Source: Cyclina sinensis (Eukaryota > Mollusca > Bivalvia > Venerida > Veneridae). Taken from it: DNA of 64,000 nt. The DNA is taken from contig JAAONU010000019.1 in the NCBI GenBank assembly GCA_012932295.1, forward strand, positions 19,539,908-19,603,907, read 5' to 3'. A program made the position numbers and the translations under genes. The notes below the pieces were generated by a model. That model had not been told where the DNA came from. It did not search any database and saw only the letters and a program-made list of their open reading frames with translations. Within the stretch, counting starts at the first letter, position 1; each line of letters begins with the position of its first letter. Of the stretch, positions 48,901 through 59,389 are shown one piece after another.

Positions 48901-51900
48901 GGGACTGCACATCCCCTTTCAATCTCTACAGTTATATAAATAATTCTTGAATTTTATAACAAAGTAGTGTAAACTCTCACTGGAACACTCCTTACAGTAA
49001 GACATAGCCAAATTACAACTGCAAAGAGACCAAATTTGGTCAAACATAATCACCAATAATACAGAATTTTCATCAGTTGTCAATTCAACTTTTTTTTCCC
49101 AAAATGATACGAAAACATGTCAACATACCATATCAACAGACAATGGAGTAACTGTGTACTAACACCCTAAAACTGTACACCATAAAACGAAAACAAAGAA
49201 AACATGCATTTTGTTCAGTATTCTATACCCTTGCAAGACATTACTGACAACATCAGAGGAATTATTTCAGCCTACCTGAACATCTTTCTCCAGTGAGTAT
49301 TTCTCGGCTGCCAGAGTATCTCGCTCTCTCTGTAGCTTCTCCTTCATTGATTTTTCTGTCCTTGACTCTTCCTGAGCTTTACTTAACTCGGTGTCAAACC
49401 TAGAACATTTATTGTAAATGTAGACTAGTGTCTTTTGTTTATTAAGGTGCAAGATAAATATTTTATAATGCTTTTTCTTCAATCTGCTCAAGCATATAAT
49501 GCTTGTTTTGAAACAGTCTGATGTATAGATGCAATGAATATGAAAAATTCATGCCAAAAAAAAATTTGATTTTACACAGTTATAGGAGCTCAGACTTTGG
49601 TTTTTCTTTTGTTTTTCTATTTATGGTTGAGTTTTGTAGACATCAAGAACTTCCATGTACATTTCTTTCAGAGCCACAAAGAATTTTTCATATAACAGTT
49701 TCTATTAGCAATTTGTTTTGTTTGTTTTTTTTTACTAATTTACTAAAATTATTTCGGAAAATTCTTTGTATTTTCATTGTGTCTGTTTAGTTACCTTCTC
49801 TGTTTTCTCTCCAGGTCATTATTTCGAGACATTTGTTCTTCCAGATGCAGCTTACTGTCCTGCATCTCTGACAAGAGTTTCTGGGACTTTTTCTTGGCTG
49901 CAGCAAGCTGACGACGTAAATCCTCAACATCATCCAAGGCCTCATGTAACTGCAAGATTACAAAATATTATCAATTGTACCACAGTAATTTGCTGAATTC
50001 TTGACTGATATTTATACTCCCCAGCCTTAATCTACCATTTTATATAAAAGCATACAGAAAGCAACTGCAGGTGCTCAAAGCCTGGAACTATGACTTGGTC
50101 TGAAAACTGTAAATGGCTGAAGATAAACTTTAAGGTCTGGCTAAAGGCTATTAAGTTGGCTTTGTGTTTGTTTCTGATATAATTATAAATTAATTAAGAA
50201 ATGTATTACTTTCAGTGAAGTTCTTCAACATCTGACACAATAATCAAATTCCTTTCTTCTGCAAACTACACAAGGACAGGCTGTCTTTAATGCTTGTCCA
50301 ACTAAGAATTTAAACATAATACAAATAAGACAACTTATGAAAAATTACAGAATTACAATTTTTTTACTTCCAAAAGTCAACCACATACAATATGCATAAA
50401 CATAACATACTCTTTTCTCTACAGCTTTCTTCGCATTATGCTCCTGGTCAAGTTCCTCCTCATGTTGCTGGGCCATCTTCTTGCGTGTGAATGTTAACTC
50501 CTTCCTTATTCTCTCATACCTCTCCTTGTATATATCACCTACAATATACCTAGCTTGTAGAATGTATCACCAATATACCAACCCTATGGTATATATCACC
50601 TAAAATCTACCAAGGTAGTGGTAGAACTACATTATAAAAGTATATGTCATCAAACTAACACTGAATCACTAAGATAAAGTAATTCCTGTTTTAAACATAC
50701 TAGGAAATACAAATCTTCAGTGCAGACAAACAGCAGAAAGCTATCTGACATGATAGTAAATTCAATGACCTAATTGTTCTGTTTATTCATTTCAAAATTA
50801 ATTGGAAGTCTAACTATGCAAAATTTTCACACCGTTTATGGACTATTCTTTCAAAAAGTATCAAATTATACAAAAATATGCTAATTACACAAATTGTACT
50901 AGCAGTGCTAATAATTACATTTTGACAAAAGTAGAAAATATTTGTTCAGAAGAGGAATTATTGTTTTTTTATTACAGATGAAGGTTAAATTTATCTTATA
51001 GCCCTTAGCAAATATATCCACCTTGTTTTTTTTCTTATACCAGTTTCAATGAAGGGCTTTGGGATATAGAAAACAATGAGTTTTCAACTGAACATTTTTT
51101 TCTCTGGAATTATCAAACGAAGTTTTCTTCCTTATCCTGGTAAGTATATTTTGACAGATAAATATGAAAAGTCATACCTGTTTCAATAAATAATATCACA
51201 TGAGACCATTTCTTTTTCACATCATGATCTGTATTTCAATGAACATGTTTCTTTACGAGGTAACTACATGTATGTGCTGCTGTGTACCTGATGTAACACT
51301 GACTTATTTCCTGAATATTGACTACTGAGGCATTTAAAATCATGTCATATCTACCAGACAATACAAATATTGATCGAAATGGACAGGTTTTCAAGGTAAA
51401 TGAAGACTTTGTTTATTTCTATGTTTTACTATAAAGCATATGCCACTATGGAGGAAGCTGAGCACATACCATCTACATCATCCTCTTCCATTTCTCCGTC
51501 CATCGTCTCGGCTTGCCATAACCGTACCTGTGTCATCTCCATCTCCAACTTGTCATGGTTACGCTTCAGTGCATTGTATTTACCCTGACATTGAAATGTG
51601 CCATTTATAAGCCATCAAAAAGAGGGGGGTGGGGGAAAGTAACAAGTATTTTTTTGGGTTGTCAATAATAAGAAAACAAAAACCCAAATGATCAAGTCCA
51701 AATGCAATTAACAATGACATGTTCTTCACAATATATCATTAACACGATTTCTATGGTAAAAAGAAGTTTTTGGAAGTATATCAATAGAGTAAGTAACGCT
51801 TGTTTAACCAACAGAATCTGTTAAACATACCATGTACATGTAGAACAGTGAATGTTAAATTAGGATCTTAACTTTACAAGAACACTGGACAATAACTGGG

Positions 51901-54900
51901 CATTATTGGTGCTCTTCTTATTTCGAGACAGCACTACAACTTCATCTTATGATATTCTACCATGAGACAAACAAATTCTATTGTTACCTGAACATCTTTG
52001 AGTTCTTTCTCAAGTCTCATTCTCTCTGCACTTTCTGTCTCAAGCATCTCAGAGGCCTGGGTGGCTGTGGTGTTCTCCTCCACGAGGTCAGCCTGCAGCT
52101 CCACCACCTAAACATAACATGGCAAATCAAACAGTCAATTAATAAATGCTCCCCTGCATCAATTGCATTTTAGAATAATAACTTCTCAAATTCCACTTCA
52201 ACACCATTAGGGATATCAAAGAGTCTATTTCTGAATTCTACATCATACATCAGTTTTTTTTATTTTATGAAAAAAAGAAAAAATACAAAAGATTTAAGAT
52301 CTCTGAAATTCTAAATTTAAAAGTCTGATAAGCAATGAGAAGTAATGACTTTTGAATAAGACAGTTTTGCCTCATTTGCTAAGATCATCTCTGTTCAAAA
52401 GACAACTTAAATCTATTTTAAGTATTGAGTATTATGTATTAATACCATTGTAAGAATTTAAACTACCAATGTTACATGTCAAGTGACCAATATAATTATT
52501 TAAGTTTCACTGTTACTAAACATATCTTTATTTGTATTGTAAAAATGATGCTCTTAATCTAGGAATATTCTGAAAAAAAATGCATTAATAACAAAGGGGA
52601 GATAACTTACCCTATTTTCAAGTTTGTCCATCTGTTGTTTGTACTCATTTCTTTCTTTTTCTATCTTCTCTAACTTTGTCTTCATCTGTTCTAGTTCCAG
52701 CTGTAGGTTAGAACATTTAGAACACTCAATGTCAGTCTTTTTGTTAGCACAGTTCACACATGGTGTCTGTGTCTGCCGGTATATATAACTGTAACACTTC
52801 ACTTTACTCGTCATGTTTTTAGGACTGTTTCTTTCCTCCAGTTTATTGACTCCTTTTAATATATTTCCCTCAAGTACTCAGAACAAATATAACCAATGCC
52901 TTACTCCCTTTATCTTAGATTTATAAGCCACTTAAAAGATTCCTTTTTGTTTAATATGCTTTTCTCTTCCCAGCATCACCTGCTCTTCTGTGTAGTCTGC
53001 TGTACTTTTAAATAGAATGCACTGTATGTCGCAGCTTTAAATTAATTTCCTTACATTTCTTATAAAAAACTGTGTATCTAGGAGTTAATTTTCTTTAATT
53101 ACTTCTTCCCCTTTTTTTTCTTTGACAATGTCCAGTGAGTACTGTTCATAAATTTAAACAGACTTTCTATGAAACAGTCCTTGCCACGAGAGATTTCATA
53201 CTGTTAGATCTCAAGAACATAATTCCTAGAAAACATACGAAAATATTTAATACTCAGTTTAAGTTTTCATTTCCTCTTTATTCTCTGTGGCTACAACTGT
53301 TCACAAAATGTTACAATGAATCAAAACATTTTCTATTTAACTTGATCCATGAAATGAATTTCTCAGTTTCAAGATAAAACTCAGCAAATTACAAGAATAG
53401 AGCAGATTCTGTACAGCTTCCAAGCTGAAGTGGTCCCAAATTAATTAAACTGTGCATGTTATATAAAAGTTTACTGAACAATTTACATCTAATTTGAATG
53501 TAATTAAAGTGAAACTTGAAAAAAATCATCCTGATTCAACTATTTTTTTTCTTTGCTGAATTTTCCCAAAGGAATGACAGAATTGTTGACCGAACAAGAC
53601 CATCAATGCACTTAAATGAAAACTTCCTTTCAAGTCCAAGTGTGACCTTCACCTTTAACCTACAAACCTGGGTCTTGCATGTGACATATCGTCTCAATGT
53701 GCTCATATTTACGCAAAATTAGTTCAAAATCCATCCATACTTAAAAAGTTATGGACCGGACAAAAAGCGGATGGATGGATGGATGGATGGATGGATGGCT
53801 GGATGGGCGGATGGACAATGCAAAAACAATATGCCTCCCTCCGGCGTCATAAAAATACCAAAACACTAAACTGATAAAGATAAATGGCTATTAAATTGTT
53901 CAGGCTAGCCTACATAATTGCTCAGGTGTTTCCCATATTTTTTTTCATATTGTATCTTTCCATTTTATTTCTTCTGCATTCTCCAAAAACAGCTTGTGCT
54001 TTGAATAATGACCATTATTTGCCATATTTTTATACACTACAAGATGCTGACAAATTCTAAAAAAAAATTGCCGAAAAAAAATGTTCATCCTTATGACTGG
54101 CCTTAGTAACTCTATTCTAAGCCACATGTACAAGCAGAAGCCCCTAAAATATAAACAGTTTGGCTATTCCAACAGAATGTGAAGTCTTTATGGCATTTTT
54201 TGTCTTATAACTTACATAAACAAATCTGTTTCCAGCAGACCATACTAACAGCTTTGTTTCTTATAAACACAATAATGCCAAATAGCCAAAAGCCACTGCC
54301 AATGTATTAAACTATATCTGACATAAATCAAACTATTGCAAGTGGATACAAACTTTATTTTTGGCAGCAAGTACTTTAGTGTGTTACATTCCAAAAAATA
54401 AAAAGAACTACCTCGCAAAATTCATAACATACACAAATTTATATTTGAAAAACACTTTCTTGAAAATATTAACTTTGCAATCTGTTCTCTGTTGATTTTG
54501 CATCAAAACATTTATAGGGTTGCCCAACACAAGTAAATGAACAGTATGACTTTTTCACTCAAGTATAATGTTAAAAATGTCCCAGGACACTGCCATGTAT
54601 TTATGCTGCCTTCTCCCTTGAAATTAAAACTTTATAACTTTAAAATTTTCCCAGAGACATTCCAGAAAAATGCATTCCAGGAATTGCTGATATGTATTTT
54701 GGCATAAACTCTTAGAATTCTTTAAAAACAAAATAACCCTCCTATCAGTGAGGTTTGATTCCAGTTGAAAACAGATCATTTGTGTTGTGTGCATAGCAGT
54801 CTGATATGAAGTAATAAACATGCACTTCAATGATAGAGTTATCAAAGAACATCTGCTTCTCAAAACTCTGCAACAGCTACCATGATTGAAATCTCAACGG

Positions 54901-57900
54901 GCCAAACTGTGTGTAAATACTGTTTCCTATCCTGAAAGTACTAGCTTAATTAAATGCCTTTGAATAAAACTTTTTCTTTCTTGGATTGGTTGGCCACGGT
55001 TAACAATCTGACATTAAAATGCAGGTCAAGGTCAAAATATATGCTGATTTAAAAAAAATACCAGTAGTGATGTTAAAACTACATACTGTGTATATTGATA
55101 AATATAACTATCAAATTTGATTTTGCAGTATTGTTCACAACTGTAAATTGACAAATGAAGGTCAAGGTCAAATAAAAGGATCAAGTTATTTACAACAATA
55201 TAAAAGGAACAACTCAGTCCAAGATATAACAAAGGGACAGAACTCATTAGGTACTTCTTTTTTTGTGATAATTCAATATTTAAAATTTAGGTCCTTATGA
55301 ATACAGTTTGAAAATAATAAATTTGTTTATTCATTTTATTTGGCTTTACCTGTTATCATAGATCTGTAACTAAAGTTCATTTCACAATAACAAAGAATTA
55401 TTTTCTTTGCCTTATTACAAGAGAAGCCAAGAACTTATAAATTTTGAAAATGCTGCTTATCTCTTATCTTCTTTCATATCATCAAAGTCATCTTTTCTAG
55501 TTTTCACTTACATAATTATTTCTTATCACTGACCTTAACAGTACATTAATTTTACACCAATACTTCACAAAAAATAACTGACGGAACTTAATGTACCGTT
55601 TTCTATTAACTAAATTTTCACTTTTCATTATAGGGACAAATTTAATTGATGTAATTTTTTTCATACTGAGAAACAAACGTAAAAATAAGAAATTTCATCA
55701 ATCATTTAATCTGAAGAAACCATATCACACAACGTGAAAATTTTAACTATTCAGGCTTGTCAATCTTTTATAACATTGCACCAAAATACACTCACAGAAC
55801 CTTTCTGATTTATTTCTTAAAATCCTGTTCATTTTAATATTTTGATCTTTTTTCCTTATAAGTATACTTTTAATCTGAAATGCAATTACAACTAGTAGTT
55901 GCTTATCAATTTAACATTTAAAACCAGAAACAAGGTGTTTTCTTATAAAAAAGCACACTAACGAAACAATATACAATCCAACGTCACATCAAAACATTAA
56001 ATCCCATTTTTACGGTGACAGTAACGAAACACTGCAAAAATCCATTCTTTTAACAAAAGTGAATGGAGACGAAACACAGTGATCACTGAATGAATGACTA
56101 ACTGAGGCAGCTCACACAGACAGTTGAGTTTACAATACTAGATTTCTAGAAAACTGTAAGTCATATTTGGTTTACGTCCCCTTACAACTGAATTCATTCA
56201 TATGGTTTACATCCTTTTATGATTATATCAAAACAATCTGATAATAAAGAAATGTAGACCTTTATATTCATGATACAAGTAAAATTTTTGACAATCATTC
56301 ATTTTTTAATAAGGATATTACCTTCTAAATTAATGTAAAAAAAACACATAATTTCTAAACTTCTGTTTAAGAAATGTATATTTTCACTTTATTTTGCCTA
56401 AAACACACTGTCCATTAGTTTAACTGTCATTTGGCTTGGGCCAGTACTATCAAAATGACAATTAGTAAGTGGATGTAAAAACCACCTAACTAATGACAAC
56501 AATATAGAAAGATAGACCCCTTTTACATGCAGTCAAACATTAAAAGAAACAGAGGCCATCTTACAATTACTCAGATATTGTTATCCTAACCTCAGGCATT
56601 AGTCCCCTTTGTAATGTGAGGTAAAACAACGCATTTTGCCAAAATATATACATATCTTTCATTTATATACAGGCTAACTAGTGAGTGAATGTATTTTCAC
56701 TGTTTAAAAGTTAACTTTTTGGCTTGTCTCCCTGCATTTTCCAATCCCACAACTGCATAGAAGACATTAGCAGTAAAATACTGAATTTTTTAAATTTTAA
56801 TGTTAATCCATTTTCCAAGAATATTTTCACTCAGAACATTTTATACAAGTTATTCTGCAATGTTACATTACAATTCCATGAGTGTAACCATTTCAGCACT
56901 AGATAGTTATTTCAACAAAACATTTTCTCAAATGTTACTACACTATTGTCCTCTTTTCTATGCCAGAGGGGCCATAAAACAGAAGCTGTGACATAATGCA
57001 CCAAGATACTATGATTATATCTAGTTTAATGACAACTTTCATATTGCAGGACTGGTCACTTTTAGCACATTAATCAAAGGCCCCAGTGATAACTGTCCCT
57101 TGTTAACAATGATAATGATCACAAAGCACCCAATGACCATGATATATTGCCTGGCTACCCTCTGGTGCATGTAACTATATGTTATACTGTCAAAGCCACC
57201 ATACTTTACAATGAATTTTACAGCAGGACGAAGACTTATATTTCAAATTGTCTCATTTTGGAGAAAAAGTACAGGGAAGATACTGCTGAGACCATTGGTT
57301 GAAAATCTTTCATTTGTATGAATGCATTATGTAAAAACATTTGATGAAAAACATTGACTGTTTCACAATCTAGATCATTTACGAGTATTAAAAAAGCAAA
57401 TATAGGACAAAGAAACAAACGAGTCTGATTCAATTAAGGACTAATTAATGTTGTTAAATAACTTACTTCCTTTTCGTGCAACTCTTCCTCTGTCCTGTGA
57501 ACATTCAGTAATGGTTTGACCTTTACATACAGTTTCCACCACGCCCAGTCACGTATCTGGTAATGTTTCCGTACGTTCTTCTGTATACAACTGATAGCAA
57601 CGTGCTGTACCTAAAATACATAAACACTTACATTTTTTATTTCATCACATCCAAAACAGACTTTTAAATGAAAGGAAATATAACTAAGAAATCAAGAGCC
57701 AAATGACTAATCTGAGTTTAACTAAACTGTTGAAGTATACTGTACAACACAGCATTAGACTGAAAACTAGATACCATAAAACACAGCAAACGACCAGAAC
57801 TTTATCAAAATTCATGCACCGCCTATACAGAAACAGTTAATGCAGATTGGAAAAAAATAACTTACCCTAATCTTCTCAAGTTTTTTCCTAGCGAGGTAGC

Positions 57901-59041
57901 CTCTGCAATAAGCCTGGAATGATGTAATCGTACCTGTCACTCTATCGTCACGTGATGATTCGAGACGATTCAAAGCACCCGCACGGAAAAACACCTGAAA
58001 TATAGTAGCAAATAATGAAACCTCTCTTAATGTCACCTACATAAACAAAAACCTTCTTTTACAGAGGTGAATAATATAATTTTTTCAACGACATCACCAA
58101 CACAGTCTGGCATGTGGGTTTCTAAAAATATAAGTCAAGAACAACAAAAATCTTCAAAAGTAACAAAATAAAAAATAAAATGGTCTTTTTTCCTGATGCA
58201 GGTTCTATTTCTAGGCAGACAGAATACAGTTTAATACCATTACAATGTTTTTATTAAAGTATTGTGAAAATAAACTTTTTAAATATATGACAGTGGCAAT
58301 TCTCTTTAACTAGATTTGAGGGAGAGTGTAACATTTTGTCCAAAAAAACAACAACAAAAAAACATGTCATATTTCAAAACAGAAACTCTATAAAGAAAAC
58401 GTTACACCAGTAAACACATCTAGAAGGAACAACAACAACAAGCCTTATAAAAACACTCTCTACATAAAATGACTTTAGTAATTACATGTAAAATAGTCAT
58501 AAAATGAGACTGACTGATAGTATGATAGTAATGTGATAAATATGCAAATATATTTTCTATAACTATCTTCTCTCTATATCCTGTGCCAAGTTTCATAAAA
58601 ATCTGACAAAGCAAAACTAACTTTGCATGAACACAAAACAAAAACTTTGGAAAGTACAACTCCAAACTGGCAGCACAAGAAAGAAATAGACACAACAGCT
58701 TAGCTAACTCATGGACTGGAATGTTTAAGCCAAATGAGAAAATGAAGAAATTCATGATAAACTGATTATCCTTATAACAGCCTATCAGTTTATTTACCTG
58801 CTTTGTAAGTTAATCAACTTTAAATCGACTAAAGAAATAATTACAGGTAGTAATTTACAAAAAGAAAAAAAAAAGACCTTCACAACCTATTCTAAAAAAT
58901 CCTCTATCTGTAAAACAGAAAACAATAAAATTAAAACCCCTAACAAAATTACATAAAGATTGACTGTCTTACAACACTTCGGACATCAGAAATGTATATT
59001 TGGGGAGCATGTACAAAGTACTTGGTGTCATGGTGCTGTAT
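37387..59041 (-). CDS. MYO18A: Myosin-XVIII heavy chain (MYO18A-like), 3' part of the gene
   Basis: Nineteen minus-strand exons from 57994 down to 37387 join without breaking phase and encode 857 residues plus stop. They begin [12 protein letters not shown], the end of the converter, then an IQ-like segment ([19 protein letters not shown]), a [14 protein letters not shown] neck-tail junction, a long coiled coil and an acidic-serine tail. The tail matches vertebrate MYO18A as I remember it, in order: [77 protein letters not shown]. These separate it from muscle and non-muscle myosin II. Myosin XVIII is an actin-binding motor-like protein with weak or no ATPase, linked to Golgi and actomyosin organisation. 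The motor and any PDZ domain lie beyond the right edge, and 58973-59041 is only a candidate exon. The A/B assignment is from tail resemblance, not a tree. Confidence 0.9.
38117..38935 (+). mobile_element. Non-autonomous hAT-type element, 819 bp
   Basis: Flanked by an exact 8-bp target duplication, tggtatag (38109-38116 and 38936-38943). Its ends are an exact 13-bp inverted repeat (catacctgccata at the left). 'gtcccggaaa' motifs repeat near both ends, as hAT subterminal repeats do. It is GC-rich against the intron around it. I see no transposase; its open frames are incidental. It lies in the last coding intron of the myosin gene. Confidence 0.88.
39262..39443 (-). CDS. MYO18A: MYO18A-like exon, acidic/Ser-rich tail
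   Basis: 182 nt. Completes a Ser codon, then reads [19 protein letters not shown] ... [14 protein letters not shown] ... [19 protein letters not shown]. The donor is a good gtatgt site. RRRSFDSDS looks like a kinase target, by inference. If the donor is not used, the frame runs on for 15 more codons to a TAA at 39209-39211. Confidence 0.85.
39938..39967 (+). repeat. (ATA)n microsatellite
   Basis: About ten ATA/TAA triplets in a myosin intron. Confidence 0.95.
40589..40722 (-). CDS. MYO18A: MYO18A-like exon, end of coiled coil
   Basis: 134 nt, phase 0 in and 2 nt over. Reads [33 protein letters not shown], then acidic [24 protein letters not shown] is among the best conserved blocks of the MYO18A tail. 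Confidence 0.92.
41594..41799. mobile_element. piggyBac-type MITE, 206 bp
   Basis: Flanked by TTAA on both sides (41590-41593 and 41800-41803). It starts CCCTTAACGTGCTGGA and ends in the imperfect complement (ttcagcatgttcaggg). An internal palindrome pairs 'agtatagagcc' with 'ggctctatact' around 'cctgcacatccgtgcag'. TTAA with CCC...GGG ends is the piggyBac signature. From memory, similar copies are common in bivalve genomes. Confidence 0.82.
41824..41999 (-). CDS. Exon-like open frame in a myosin intron
   Basis: Minus-strand frame that reads like protein: [50 protein letters not shown], then TAG at 41824. It lies between the exons at 42264 and 40722. A weak acceptor (cttatgag) at about 41981 would join the preceding exon in phase 0 and give an alternative, shorter myosin C-terminus. 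It could also be a fossil piece of another gene. I do not recognise the protein. Confidence 0.25.
42264..42449 (-). CDS. MYO18A: MYO18A-like exon, coiled coil
   Basis: 186 nt, 62 codons, phase 0. Reads [20 protein letters not shown] ... [20 protein letters not shown]. The first acceptor (atatag) is preferred to the one 6 nt further in, because it keeps the spacing to the MYO18A tail. Confidence 0.92.
42994..43131 (-). CDS. MYO18A: MYO18A-like exon, coiled coil
   Basis: 138 nt, 46 codons, phase 0. Reads [20 protein letters not shown] ... [20 protein letters not shown]. It matches the MYO18A block with 'VDKS ... ELETRLEFE'. Confidence 0.92.
43805..43984 (+). mobile_element. SINE-like element, 180 bp, with 16-bp target duplication
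   Basis: Exact 16-bp direct repeats, acagcagatgaaatgt, flank it (43789-43804 and 43985-44000). The body starts 'ttggttttggtttggtttta' and 'ttgaggtttaacgcc', a motif I associate with a widespread bivalve repeat. The long target duplication points to LINE-driven insertion. No clear tRNA promoter boxes are visible. Confidence 0.82.
44383..44583 (-). CDS. MYO18A: MYO18A-like exon, coiled coil
   Basis: 201 nt, 67 codons, phase 0. Reads [40 protein letters not shown] ... [15 protein letters not shown]. '[12 protein letters not shown]' parallels 'EDMNELMKKHKA' of MYO18A. Confidence 0.93.
45455..45585 (-). repeat. 131-bp tandem duplication that includes an exon end
   Basis: Near-identical to 45586-45716. 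The duplicated unit holds the last 35 or so coding bases of the next exon (right side) and its splice donor. This copy is therefore a decoy donor downstream of the true one. Few differences are visible (for example gtaggaat versus gtaagaat, and gttcgtc versus gttcatc). Confidence 0.9.
45688..45801 (-). CDS. MYO18A: MYO18A-like exon, coiled coil
   Basis: 114 nt, 38 codons, phase 0. Reads [38 protein letters not shown]. Its 3' end and donor are repeated at 45455-45585. Confidence 0.92.
46429..46556 (-). CDS. MYO18A: MYO18A-like exon, coiled coil
   Basis: 128 nt. Two bases complete a Gly codon, then [20 protein letters not shown] ... MQVRQLRNQ. 'EKRLRKDL.+TKALL.DA' is a diagnostic MYO18A block. 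Confidence 0.93.
46728..46851 (-). CDS. MYO18A: MYO18A-like exon, coiled coil
   Basis: 124 nt, 41 codons plus one base. Reads [40 protein letters not shown]. It parallels 'LKQMEVQLEEEYEDKQKV' of MYO18A. Confidence 0.93.
47361..47471 (-). CDS. MYO18A: MYO18A-like exon, coiled coil
   Basis: 111 nt, 37 codons, phase 0. Reads [37 protein letters not shown]. Confidence 0.93.
47634..48338. mobile_element. pogo/Tigger-type non-autonomous element, 705 bp
   Basis: TA dinucleotides flank the ends (47632-47633 and 48339-48340). The termini are imperfect inverted repeats of about 24 bp, starting CAGTAAAAACTGTTTACAGT on the left and CAGTAAAGACTGTCTTAGTG on the reverse right. Internal 'cgctatatacagggggtcac' motifs recall Tigger-type elements. 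No transposase frame. It sits in a myosin intron. Confidence 0.72.
48722..48925 (-). CDS. MYO18A: MYO18A-like exon, coiled coil
   Basis: 204 nt, 68 codons, phase 0; the longest exon found. Reads [20 protein letters not shown] ... [27 protein letters not shown]. 'KDQEEELDEQAGTIQMLEQ' is the matching MYO18A segment. Confidence 0.94.
49276..49399 (-). CDS. MYO18A: MYO18A-like exon, coiled coil
   Basis: 124 nt. One base completes an Arg codon, then [41 protein letters not shown]. It parallels the 'RRFDSELSQAHEE' segment of MYO18A. Confidence 0.94.
49795..49949 (-). CDS. MYO18A: MYO18A-like exon, coiled coil
   Basis: 155 nt, 51 codons plus two bases. Reads [20 protein letters not shown] ... [20 protein letters not shown]. 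Confidence 0.93.
50411..50538 (-). CDS. MYO18A: MYO18A-like exon, coiled coil
   Basis: 128 nt. Two bases complete a Gly codon, then [43 protein letters not shown] short duplicate of the acceptor region lies just upstream (about 50590-50609). Confidence 0.92.
51470..51584 (-). CDS. MYO18A: MYO18A-like exon, acidic break in coiled coil
   Basis: 115 nt, 38 codons plus one base. Reads [41 protein letters not shown]18A has the same acidic 'INGEVDDDDAGG' interruption at this point. Confidence 0.93.
51988..52107 (-). CDS. MYO18A: MYO18A-like exon, coiled coil
   Basis: 120 nt, 40 codons, phase 0. Reads [40 protein letters not shown]. Confidence 0.93.
52611..52700 (-). CDS. MYO18A: MYO18A-like exon, start of coiled coil
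   Basis: 90 nt, 30 codons, phase 0, behind acceptor ctaacctacag. Reads [30 protein letters not shown]. Joined to the preceding exon, the length from neck to 'KERNE' equals that of MYO18A, which supports this acceptor. The frame stays open upstream; see 52701-52814. Confidence 0.93.
52701..52814 (-). CDS. Candidate alternative first exon with CxxC-x8-CxxC
   Basis: Directly upstream of, and in frame with, the 52611-52700 exon, a true ATG at 52814 starts 38 codons: [17 protein letters not shown], then [21 protein letters not shown]. The four cysteines form a zinc-knuckle-like CxxC-x8-CxxC. The frame is open for about 20 further codons upstream of the ATG, back to a TGA. It would give a motor-less, tail-only myosin XVIII if an internal promoter lies in the 4.8-kb intron behind it. 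No promoter is evident from sequence alone. Confidence 0.3.
53540..53850 (+). repeat. Dispersed repeat ending in a GGAT run and gcctccctccggcg tail
   Basis: Contains 'agtgtgaccttcacctttaa', 'agttatggaccggacaaaa', a (GGAT)n run at 53768-53815 and the end 'atgcctccctccggcgtc'. Its 3' end resembles the repeat ending near 60130. It sits in the large myosin intron. Boundaries are approximate. Confidence 0.7.
53768..53815 (+). repeat. (GGAT)n microsatellite
   Basis: About eleven GGAT units with two interruptions (ggct, gggc). Confidence 0.95.
53851..57466. other. Large myosin intron, remainder
   Basis: AT-rich. 'aggtcaaggtcaaa' modules lie near 55020 and 55160. No exon found. Any promoter for a tail-only transcript would lie here or at 52815-53540. 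Confidence 0.5.
57467..57610 (-). CDS. MYO18A: MYO18A-like exon, neck-tail junction
   Basis: 144 nt, 48 codons, phase 0. Reads [48 protein letters not shown]. The first part can bind a light chain as a second IQ-like helix. W..WWKL...VKPLL marks the head-rod junction of all myosin II-like rods. Confidence 0.95.
57866..57994 (-). CDS. MYO18A: MYO18A-like exon, converter end and IQ motif
   Basis: 129 nt, 43 codons, phase 0. Reads [49 protein letters not shown] is the invariant end of the myosin converter. [14 protein letters not shown] is an IQ motif in which the usual Gln-Arg-Gly frame is well kept. Confidence 0.95.
57995..58972. other. Myosin intron
   Basis: AT-rich; no exon or repeat recognised. 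Confidence 0.5.
58973..59041 (-). CDS. Candidate extra myosin exon at the converter
   Basis: 69 nt, 23 codons without a stop, between acceptor tttttgcag and donor gtaagaca, in phase with the next exon. Reads [23 protein letters not shown]. The segment [11 protein letters not shown] loosely resembles the last converter strand (Y-x-[VI]-G-x-x-Q-[VI]-F-F), yet the true VFFRAG follows in the next exon. It may be a cassette exon or a chance match. Confidence 0.35.
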
Positions 59042-59389
59042 CTGCAAAAATTAAACTTTAATGTTGTAGATGTGTGTGTCATGTTTACATGAGGTTATTA
59101 TTTGACTGAAGAATTTATAATATGATCTTTAGTTTACTTAGTTAACCAGTATACTCATGAGTTTGTTACTAACCTATATATATGGTTCATCACAATTTAT
59201 TTTTGAAGAGAGAATCTAACTAGTGTTGATGAGAAAGTCACATGTGGTCACTACTTAAAGTCAATGAAGCATTACAAACACAGTAAATGTTGCATTTTAG
59301 GAATCAAACCTCAATAATAAAAACAAGAACTGTCACTGTAAGATGACAATGCCCCCGAACGTGGTGCTTTGACCTTTGAGCTGAGAACC

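Noticed and set aside
40589..57994. Assignment to muscle or non-muscle myosin II
   Set aside because: The coiled-coil blocks fit myosin XVIII: the acidic break [18 protein letters not shown] and [14 protein letters not shown]. The tail is also shorter than a myosin II rod.
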